Assembly: GCA_029976805.1 (NCBI GenBank)
Contig: JAPOLY010000007.1
Span: 1 to 57,423, forward strand
DNA: 57,423 nt
From: a bacterium
Lineage (GTDB): Bacteria > Planctomycetota > UBA8108 > UBA1146
Reading direction: 5' to 3'
Shown here: positions 26,324 to 33,341 of the stretch, in pieces
Layout of the letters: every line of letters begins with the position of its first letter
Position numbering within the stretch: the first letter of the stretch is position 1
Position numbers and translations under genes: made by a program
The notes under the pieces: model-generated
Database searches by the model: none
What the model saw: the letters and a program-made list of their open reading frames with translations, nothing else
What the model was told of the DNA's origin: nothing

Positions 26324-28095
26324 GGCAAGCGCAATCGCGTTGCTTCCTTTGGCTCAATAAAAATGACGGCTGAGGCGGGGCCACTGTCCAGATCTGCCAG
26401 TATTTCATACTGACCCGGAGAAAGGGTAACTCGACTCGATCCTCTGGGGCCTGTCGTTCGCAGGGCCCATGCCTCCGGAATCTCCGGAGCCGAGAGGGGC
26501 AGGATCTTGAAGGGATGATTAGCCAGTACTTCTCCATCGAGACCGACAAGAGTCACTGTTACTTCACCCGCAGGTTGAAGAGTGGCTTTGATCGGCAAAG
26601 GAAAATCTGAGGGGCCGGTGGAGAAAAAGTAGGGGGTCCACCCACGCTGGTAAACAACTCCGACTCCACCTCCACGTGGCCAAAGGAATGTTTCCGGTTG
26701 CTGGGTTCTTTTCAATGGAGACATCTCTCCATTCTCTGCCAGCAAATAGACCGGAACATTGGTCAGAGTGGGTTCACTGTATTCGTCGCGGGCAGCAAAC
26801 ACGGTAATCATCAACTCTGTGGCTCCATCAAATTGGAACTCTTCGTACTGATCACCCGTAACCTCGAAGCTGCGATTCTGTGCAAAAACACGATCAGGAA
26901 GTTGCAAGAAGACCCATTTGTAGGTTCCGTAGGGTACGTTATCGATGACGAATCTTCCCTCTTCATCCGTGACGAAAGAAAAGGGGCGTGGCCCAAAGAG
27001 GCTTCCCTGAAGGCCGATCACTGATTCTCCGACGGGCCCTATGACCCGGCCTTCAATACGGCCGGTGTTCAATGAAAGAACCACTTCACTGTCAGAGAAC
27101 AATTCTTGCTCAAGGGTTGTTCCTTCACCGTTACCGGTGGGGGAAGTCCAGATGAAACGCCATAACCCCGGGCTTGGAAGCCGGGCTTCAAACTGGCCGA
27201 ACTCGGAAACAGGAATCGTCGCTGAAGCCTGAGTTTCACGGCACCAGGTTTGAACCGTCCCGCCCGTCACTGGCTGACCATTGCGCAGGACGCTTCCAGA
27301 TACCTGAATCGAGGGGCCGAGTCGGAATACCAGATCCCGCTCTTCTCCTTCACCGATCTCAATCTCCCTGCGAGCCAGAACTTTGGATCCGGAGCGGATG
27401 CTGACCATATGACGTCCTGCGATCAGGCCACCCAGACGCTGGGTGGGCCCTTCAAGAATGACTGGAGGAACCGGAACAGGCGCACCCATTTCCACAGGAG
27501 TCCGAGGCTCGACAACCCGACTCTCAACGAGAACGTCATCGGTAAAGTCGAGTTCAGGGGATTCGACACTGATCCACAACACACTTTCGGGCGCAATGGC
27601 GAGGAGCAGTTCCCCTGCGGGAGTATTCGATGTGGCAGCGCCCTGGTTCAGATCGGCTTCCTCCCACTTCCAGCGGGAAGGAGCAAATCCTTCGGCCCGA
27701 ACGGTAACAGCTGCCTGCATCACCTCCGGTACCTCGACAGAAAAATATCCACCCGATCGAGTACGGGAATGACCAAGGGGAATCGACCCTTTGAAATTTC
27801 TGAAGGCAACGGTGGCTTCTGCAACAGGAAGTCCCGTGGTGATATCGATGACTTGGCCTGCAAAGCGGGTTCTCGGCCCGGTGGGTATCTGAGGGTTTTT
27901 TCCCTGTGGGTCGTCAATGGATCCCAATTCCGGATCGGTCTCTTTTTCCGCTACCTGAGGATTTTTCGGGTTTCCAATATCGGGCTCCTCGGAGATGGAT
28001 GAAGTATCCCCCAAAAAGAAACGACCGACGACGAGGGCAAGACCGCCGACAAGGATCAGAACGATGGCGAGGACACGCTTGTCGATGGTGATCAA
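26320..28095 (-). CDS. Membrane-anchored carboxypeptidase-regulatory-like beta-domain protein
   Basis: 591 residues. An N-terminal hydrophobic helix (about 8-29, VLAIVLILVGGLALVVGRFF) anchors it. A Pro/Asp/Glu-rich linker follows (about 32-72), then repeated beta-sandwich domains of the carboxypeptidase-regulatory type: FAGQVIDITTGLPVAEATVAF with YFSVEVP; IQVSGSVLRNGQPVTGGTVQ; GRIEGRVIGPVGESVIG with GRFVIDNVPYGTYKWVFL; and a C-terminal ATLQPAGEVTVTLVGLDG. No catalytic residues are seen. TTG 28095 is the apparent start, with GGGAG about nine bases upstream. It begins 12 bases after the RidA-type deaminase stop, so it is probably on the same message as the 2-aminomuconate genes. Its role there is unclear. 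Confidence 0.75.
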   Translation of the reverse strand: MITIDKRVLAIVLILVGGLALVVGRFFLGDTSSISEEPDIGNPKNPQVAEKETDPELGSIDDPQGKNPQIPTGPRTRFAGQVIDITTGLPVAEATVAFRNFKGSIPLGHSRTRSGGYFSVEVPEVMQAAVTVRAEGFAPSRWKWEEADLNQGAATSNTPAGELLLAIAPESVLWISVESPELDFTDDVLVESRVVEPRTPVEMGAPVPVPPVILEGPTQRLGGLIAGRHMVSIRSGSKVLARREIEIGEGEERDLVFRLGPSIQVSGSVLRNGQPVTGGTVQTWCRETQASATIPVSEFGQFEARLPSPGLWRFIWTSPTGNGEGTTLEQELFSDSEVVLSLNTGRIEGRVIGPVGESVIGLQGSLFGPRPFSFVTDEEGRFVIDNVPYGTYKWVFLQLPDRVFAQNRSFEVTGDQYEEFQFDGATELMITVFAARDEYSEPTLTNVPVYLLAENGEMSPLKRTQQPETFLWPRGGGVGVVYQRGWTPYFFSTGPSDFPLPIKATLQPAGEVTVTLVGLDGEVLANHPFKILPLSAPEIPEAWALRTTGPRGSSRVTLSPGQYEILADLDSGPASAVIFIEPKEATRLRLP

Positions 28096-28107
28096 AAAAC
28101 CGTCTCC

Positions 28108-28533
28108 CTACCCTCTGGGCGCGTGAACGATCACTTTCAATTCGACGGCGATGGGAGTGGGAAGAGCCCCTACTTCCACGGTCGTCCGACAGGGTCGTAT
28201 TTCACCGAAGTATTCCTCATAGACTTTGTTGAAGGCTGCAAAGTCCTTCTTCATGTCCGTCAGGTAAACGGCGACGTCGACCACTTCATCCCAGCGAGCC
28301 CCTGAATCTTCGACCACTTTCTGGACGTTTTCAAAACAGGAGCGGCACTGGGTTTCGATACAGTAGTCTACGATGTTTCCCTCCGGAGAGAGGGTGACCC
28401 CCGGAATCTCCTTCGTACCGCGTGATCTGGGCCCTACACCGCTCAAAAAGATAAAATCTCCGGCCCTGCGGGCATGGGGGTAGGGGCCGACCGGCTCGGG
28501 AGCTCTTTCACTGTCTGTGACGGAATTATTCAT
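28108..28533 (-). CDS. nbaF: RidA-family 2-aminomuconate deaminase
   Basis: 141 residues, RidA/YjgF fold with GPYPHARRAGDFIFLSGVGPR, Q-C-x-x-C-FENVQKVVEDSG, DVAVYLTDMKKDFAAFNKVY and the C-terminal EIRPCRTTVEVGALPTPIAVELKVIVHA. In this context it matches 2-aminomuconate deaminase (NbaF type, about 142 residues), which releases ammonia from 2-aminomuconate. A general RidA enamine/imine deaminase is the alternative; the adjacent semialdehyde dehydrogenase and the nearby ACMSD favour NbaF. ATG 28533 is chosen for GGAAAGG at seven bases and the family N-terminus, so the longer frame reaching into the ALDH gene is not used. It lies 34 bases downstream of the ALDH gene. Confidence 0.88.
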   Translation of the reverse strand: MNNSVTDSERAPEPVGPYPHARRAGDFIFLSGVGPRSRGTKEIPGVTLSPEGNIVDYCIETQCRSCFENVQKVVEDSGARWDEVVDVAVYLTDMKKDFAAFNKVYEEYFGEIRPCRTTVEVGALPTPIAVELKVIVHAPRG

Positions 28534-28567
28534 GGGGTAACCTTTCCGGAAGTTCAGTCGCAAGGCT

Positions 28568-30046
28568 TTAACGGGAAGAATCGAAGCGCAGGCAGATGTT
28601 GGTGGGTTCCTGGAAGAAGCGCAGCGATTCGCTGCCCCCTTCCCGTCCCAGACCACTGTCTTTGACTCCGCCAAAGACAGTGCGAAGGTCCCGCTTCATC
28701 CAGGTGTTCACCCAGACGGTTCCCGCTTCAATTTTTTCAGACATTCTCAGGGCACGATCCACATTCGAAGTCCAAAGGCTTGCCGAGAGGCCATAGCGAA
28801 CATCGTTGGCCAGGTGTAGTGCTTCTTCCTCGCTGGCAAAAGGGGTCAGCGTTGCGACGGGGCCAAAAATTTCCTGTTGGTTGGTCTCGGCACTGTGAGG
28901 CAAGCCCCGGATCAGTGCCGGCGTCAGGAAGTATCCAGAAGAGCACCGGCCCTCGGGTGATCGACGTTCTCCTCCCACGAGGATTTCGCCGCCCTCATCC
29001 CGAGCCGTTTGCAGGCAAGCTTCCACCTTTTCCAGATGTGATTTCGAAACCAGAGAGCCCATCATCGTTGATTCCTCAAGGGGATCACCGACAACCATTT
29101 CGCTGATTCTCTTCTGTAATCGGGAGGTCACTTCGTCCAGCTTTGATTCATGCACGAGGATTCTGGATCCACACAAGCAGATCTGTCCCTGATTGGAGTA
29201 GGCAGCCCTGAATGCGCCCTCGACCGCAGCATCCAACTCTGCATCATCCATGATAATGGTTGGATTCTTCCCCCCGAGCTCAAGCAGTGTCTTCTTGAAC
29301 TTCGGGGCGGCTTGCTGGGCAATTGATGCACCGGTGGCTGTTCCTCCGGTGAAGGAGATAGCGGGGATCTCCGGATGTTCAACGATGGCGGATCCGGTCT
29401 CAGGGCCGGTTCCGTGGACAATATTCAAGACTCCTGGAGGGAAGCCGACTTCGATGGCCACTCGGGCAAGAAGATCAGCGGTGACGGGAGTCACTTCTGA
29501 TGGCTTGCCGACTACCGTGCAGCCAGCTGCCAGAGCAGGAGCAATTTTCCATGTGAAGAGATAGAGAGGGAGATTCCACGGTGAAATACAACCCGCAATC
29601 CCTACCGGCCGACTAACGGTTACATTTAGCAGGTCGTCTCCGGGAAGACGGGTACGGAAGGCGTCTTCATGCTGAAAACGGGCGGCACCGGCAAAAAACC
29701 GGAGATTCGCAGCCGCTCGGGGAATGTCGAGGGACTTTGAAACGGCGATCGGCTTGCCGTTGTCGATGCTCTCCGCTCGCGCAAAAGCCTCCAGATTCTC
29801 TTCGATGCCACGAGCCAGATTTTCAAGGTGGAATCCCCGTACCTCTGGTGACAATTCAGCCCAAGAGGCCTTCGCATCATTGGCGGCTTCGACCGCCCGC
29901 GAAACATCGTCGGCATTGCTGGCGGGAAGGGTTCCCAAAAGCTTGCCGGTTGCGGGCTCGGGATTGTTCAGGGTTTTGCCTGAGATGGCGGGAATTCTCT
30001 CACCGCCGATGAAATTCAGGACTTCAGAGAGGTGGTCGAGTTTCAT
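28568..30046 (-). CDS. nbaE: 2-aminomuconate semialdehyde dehydrogenase
   Basis: 492 residues, NAD-dependent aldehyde dehydrogenase of the ALDH8/2-hydroxymuconate-semialdehyde type. It oxidises 2-aminomuconate semialdehyde to 2-aminomuconate. Visible features: cofactor segment GCISPWNLPLYLFTWKIAPAL, GKPSEVTPVTA, SFTGGTATG, general base Glu256 in LLELGGKNPTII and catalytic Cys290 in NQGQICLCGSR. FGGVKDSGLGREGG and FFQEPTNICLRF close the chain, as in this subfamily. It lies between the SDR gene (28 bases upstream) and the deaminase gene. The substrate is assigned from the subfamily look and the presence of ACMSD in the facing operon. Confidence 0.93.
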   Translation of the reverse strand: MKLDHLSEVLNFIGGERIPAISGKTLNNPEPATGKLLGTLPASNADDVSRAVEAANDAKASWAELSPEVRGFHLENLARGIEENLEAFARAESIDNGKPIAVSKSLDIPRAAANLRFFAGAARFQHEDAFRTRLPGDDLLNVTVSRPVGIAGCISPWNLPLYLFTWKIAPALAAGCTVVGKPSEVTPVTADLLARVAIEVGFPPGVLNIVHGTGPETGSAIVEHPEIPAISFTGGTATGASIAQQAAPKFKKTLLELGGKNPTIIMDDAELDAAVEGAFRAAYSNQGQICLCGSRILVHESKLDEVTSRLQKRISEMVVGDPLEESTMMGSLVSKSHLEKVEACLQTARDEGGEILVGGERRSPEGRCSSGYFLTPALIRGLPHSAETNQQEIFGPVATLTPFASEEEALHLANDVRYGLSASLWTSNVDRALRMSEKIEAGTVWVNTWMKRDLRTVFGGVKDSGLGREGGSESLRFFQEPTNICLRFDSSR

Positions 30047-30074
30047 CGGTCAGCCCTTCGGAATCGGTTCATCC

Positions 30075-30854
30075 TCAGATGACGTTTAGTCTGCCACCGT
30101 CCACCGGAAGGCAGACTCCACTGATGTAACTGGCCGCTGGAGAGCACAAAAACGCTACTGCAGCACCAACCTCAGAGGCTTCCGCCAGTCTTCCCAGAGG
30201 AATGGTGGCCAGCCAGCCGGATTTTACATCGTCGGTAGAAATGTTACCTGCACTGGCTCTCTTTTCCATCAACTGGCTGAGGCGGGCGGTATCTGTGAAA
30301 CCTGGAAGCACGCTGTTGATGGTGATGCCGTGAGGGCCCAATTCTTTGGAGAGTGTTTTTGCCCATGAAGCCACTGCACCACGAGTTGTGTTGGAGACAC
30401 CCAGGCCTTGGATCGGTTCTCTCACCGATGTGGAAATGATGTTGACGATCCGTCCGTATGCACTCGTTTTCATTCCGGGGACAAGTTCCTGAACAAGAAC
30501 ATGATTACAGACCAAGTGACGGGTCATGGCGGACGAAAACTCTGTTGAATCTGCGTCAAATAGTGGTCCACCCGGAGGCCCACCGGAATTATTGATGAGG
30601 ATTTCAAAGGTTTTGCCCGCAGAGAGAGTTTCTTTCACCTTCTGTTTGAGCTGTTCAGGATCATCAAAGTCAGCAACAAGAATGTCATGACCTGTTCCTG
30701 GCAAATGAGTCACTGCCATCTTCAGATCAGCTTCGTTGCGAGCGCAAAGTGTCACTCTTGCTCCGAGGCTGGCCAGCTCGACGGCACTCGCAAGGCCGAT
30801 CCCCTGACTGCTTCCGCAGACCAATGCCGATTTGCCATTCAGTGAAGTCTCCAT
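30075..30854 (-). CDS. Atypical SDR oxidoreductase lacking the catalytic Tyr and Lys
   Basis: 259 residues, short-chain dehydrogenase/reductase fold: cofactor motif GSSQGIG (14-20), ILINNSGGPPGGPL near 85-98, a serine in IVNIISTSV (near 141-143), and a C-terminal LPVDGGRLNVI. The usual YxxxK is replaced by SNTTR, so Tyr becomes Ser154 and Lys becomes Arg158. This matches the divergent BKR-like SDR subgroup in which the catalytic tetrad is imperfect. GAAAGGG precedes ATG 30854. As the first gene of the aminomuconate operon it could reduce or isomerise a product of 2-aminomuconate, replacing the missing 4-oxalocrotonate route. That is inference; a non-catalytic or unrelated role is possible. 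Confidence 0.85.
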   Translation of the reverse strand: METSLNGKSALVCGSSQGIGLASAVELASLGARVTLCARNEADLKMAVTHLPGTGHDILVADFDDPEQLKQKVKETLSAGKTFEILINNSGGPPGGPLFDADSTEFSSAMTRHLVCNHVLVQELVPGMKTSAYGRIVNIISTSVREPIQGLGVSNTTRGAVASWAKTLSKELGPHGITINSVLPGFTDTARLSQLMEKRASAGNISTDDVKSGWLATIPLGRLAEASEVGAAVAFLCSPAASYISGVCLPVDGGRLNVI

Positions 30855-30968
30855 CGTTTTCCCTTTCGTCCAGTGAATCGATCTTAAACCACCGTCGGGG
30901 AAAATGGAGAAATCACTTCGGGTTGCCGGAAAGAAAGGAAAGAGATCGCGTCACGTGCAGGAGAGAAA

Positions 30969-33086
30969 TCAGGGACAGGATCGATCCTCACAGGAAAGGG
31001 CTGTGAGTGGATTCCCGCAATCAGGATATGGAGAGCTTGGAGGTGGGCCGCCTGAAAAGAGAAATTCGGCCAAGCATGCGAAGTCTCCCAGATCGATAAC
31101 ATTATCTCTGGTGAGGTCTGCTGCTGAGAGGCAAGGCAAAGGGTTGTTCTGGAACAAAAAGGACAGCAACAGGGAACTGTCTCCGACATCAACGGAGAAG
31201 TCGAGGTTCAGGTCACCCCGGATAAATGCAGGGAGACAATCGTCGGGGATCCTGTCGCCATTGAAGTCAACAGAGAAGCCTGAGAAGATATCCATAAAAT
31301 CGCTGATGCCATTTCCATTGCAGTCTTGATCTTCCCACTCTGCTTTTTTGACAAAATCAATCATATCGAGTTCGTCGATAATGAAATTTCCGTCAAAGTC
31401 GAAAAATTCAAATCCGCTTTCGAAGGGATTTTGTGCAGTCGTGCGCATGGAACACATCGCTGAAAAATCTGCAGGAGTGAGAATCCTGTCCGCATCCGGA
31501 TCCCCCAGAAGAAAGGGATGTGGTAAGGACCAGGTGGCGTTCATGGGAACATCAATGAATCGACGAAGGGAATTATCGGGATAGAAAACTTCTACCGCTG
31601 TCATGGTTTTTCCTTCGGGAACCCCATGGTGGAAGATCCATTCTGATTCGGATTTGTAATTTCTTCCGGTGGTTTTTTGATCCGAAAAAATCAACTCCAT
31701 ATTCTCTGCGTAAACCATAATCCGGCTTCCAATGCCGTGGTAATTGGGGGGTTGATACAGCGGCCTTAATCTGAAGTAGTTTTTCGTGGGAGTTCCCTGT
31801 TGGATGAATACTTTCAGATTTTCCCACAAACTTTGGTTTACGAGGTCGATATCCCCGTCTCCATCGATATCCCCTTTGACCCAACAGGCACTGAAGCCGG
31901 GGTAGTCGAGACCAGTTTGGGGAGCAATGTTCTCCCAAATGGTTGCGTTTCCGTTTTCGTAGAGGCGGTCCGGGGCATTGGTATCGGCCACCAGAAGATC
32001 CAGATCCCCGTCGAGACCGTGATCAAAGAACAGGCAACCCCAACTGACGATACCCAGATTGACACCATAATCCCTGGAGAGGTCTTCATATTGAAAGTAT
32101 CCGGTGTTGATCAACAGAGGGTGAGGATCAGCGGTACTGGTCACATAGATATCGGGCATTGCATCGAGATTGAGATCCGCAACACAAACCCCCATGGAAT
32201 CAACGGCGACGGAGGGATAGATGGTTAATGGATTCCCGATTGTTCCATTGTCATTGATCAGAAAGCGATTGAAGAACCCCAAGTTCAGTCCACGATCATT
32301 GGAGACATAGAGATCGAGATCCCCATCAAGATCATAATCGAAGGGCATTATTTGAAAGGTTGGCTCTGAGAGTTGAAGAACCGGAACATCGACGGGGATA
32401 AAAAATCCGGTGCCATCATTCAGAAACAAACGATTGGCATTTTGAATCGGAGTACCCGAGCCGCAGGCAACGATGAGATCCAACCAGTCATCCCCATTGA
32501 GATCACATAAAGACGCTCCGTTGGTTCGGGTGTAATCCAGTTCAGAGTTGGCTGGGGTCCAATCAGTAGAAGTGAACTGCCAATTACCCTGATTCAGAAG
32601 CAGACGGTCATGCGCGAAATAGCACCCCACAAAAATATCGAGGTCTTTATCACCGTCGACGTCTCCCAGAGCGAGGCAGCTCATCGTTTGAAGACCGAGT
32701 GGGCTCGAGTTGGGGGAGCGATCTATAAAGAAACCAGATCCGTCATTTTCAAAGATGCTCAGATTGGATCCCCCATTGGTGGAGATCAGGTCGGGGTCCC
32801 CATCGAGATCGATATCCACCAAAGCAATCCCTGCACCGGTACTTCCTCCAGAATTGGTGAAGAGATCCAGTCCACGAATTGCGGCCTCTTCCACAAAAGG
32901 AAGAATGGGAGATTGAGCCTGGGAGATGGATGAAATCAAAACTCCGTGGATCAGAATGAAAGTGACCAGTGGAATCACAAGGGAGGTAGGCAGAGACAAA
33001 GGGTTTGACACCGTTGCAGAAAATGTATCTTTTCCTATAAATTGCATGGGAATACCTGCAATCTCTCTCAACTGTACTTCGCGCAT
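30969..33086 (-). CDS. Secreted FG-GAP/VCBS repeat protein with UnbV and dockerin-like C-terminus
   Basis: 705 residues; ATG 33047 is an alternative start that keeps the signal segment (about 25-57, PTSLVIPLVTFILIHGVLIS). Residues about 75-430 are FG-GAP/VCBS repeats with the recurrent Ca-binding D-x-D-x-D-G-x-x-D-L loop (for example DIDLDGDPDLIS, DVDGDKDLDIFV, DIDGDGDIDLVN), forming a beta-propeller. An ASPIC/UnbV-like domain follows (YHGIGSRIMVYAENMELIF, VEVFYPDNSLRRF). EF-hand-like segments are at about 540-620. A dockerin-like module near 628-690 (DLNLDFSVDVGDSSLLLSFL, DLTRDNVIDLGDF) ends in PYPDCG and a tail ending SCP. It is presumably extracellular. The domain order is typical of planctomycete and verrucomicrobial surface proteins of unknown role. 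Confidence 0.85.
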   Translation of the reverse strand: MREVQLREIAGIPMQFIGKDTFSATVSNPLSLPTSLVIPLVTFILIHGVLISSISQAQSPILPFVEEAAIRGLDLFTNSGGSTGAGIALVDIDLDGDPDLISTNGGSNLSIFENDGSGFFIDRSPNSSPLGLQTMSCLALGDVDGDKDLDIFVGCYFAHDRLLLNQGNWQFTSTDWTPANSELDYTRTNGASLCDLNGDDWLDLIVACGSGTPIQNANRLFLNDGTGFFIPVDVPVLQLSEPTFQIMPFDYDLDGDLDLYVSNDRGLNLGFFNRFLINDNGTIGNPLTIYPSVAVDSMGVCVADLNLDAMPDIYVTSTADPHPLLINTGYFQYEDLSRDYGVNLGIVSWGCLFFDHGLDGDLDLLVADTNAPDRLYENGNATIWENIAPQTGLDYPGFSACWVKGDIDGDGDIDLVNQSLWENLKVFIQQGTPTKNYFRLRPLYQPPNYHGIGSRIMVYAENMELIFSDQKTTGRNYKSESEWIFHHGVPEGKTMTAVEVFYPDNSLRRFIDVPMNATWSLPHPFLLGDPDADRILTPADFSAMCSMRTTAQNPFESGFEFFDFDGNFIIDELDMIDFVKKAEWEDQDCNGNGISDFMDIFSGFSVDFNGDRIPDDCLPAFIRGDLNLDFSVDVGDSSLLLSFLFQNNPLPCLSAADLTRDNVIDLGDFACLAEFLFSGGPPPSSPYPDCGNPLTALSCEDRSCP

Positions 33087-33194
33087 AACATCCGCAGCAG
33101 GCTGGCTTCAATTGGGAAGCTGCCTTCAATGATTTCCGTGATGTCGACGAATCAGAGCCCGGTTCAAATTGGTCGAACCTTAACGATTAATAAT

Positions 33195-33222
33195 ATTATA
33201 CCGGTTCGTCCACCTTTTTCAA
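33195..33222 (-). promoter_or_regulatory. Candidate sigma-70 promoter for the FG-GAP protein gene
   Basis: On the minus strand TTGAAA (33217-33222) and a perfect TATAAT (33195-33200) are separated by 16 bases, about 110 bases upstream of the start codon at 33086. The surrounding stretch is AT-rich, unlike the rest of the window. Not tested. Confidence 0.5.
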
Positions 33223-33341
33223 TCCGGTGGGTCATTCACTATATTGAATGATCTGAACGAATACGCAGCAGGCTCAGGCGTTTTTCGCAATAACTGAAGA
33301 TGTTGTTCCAAATGGATTTATGAAGCAGAGAAGATGGTGGA

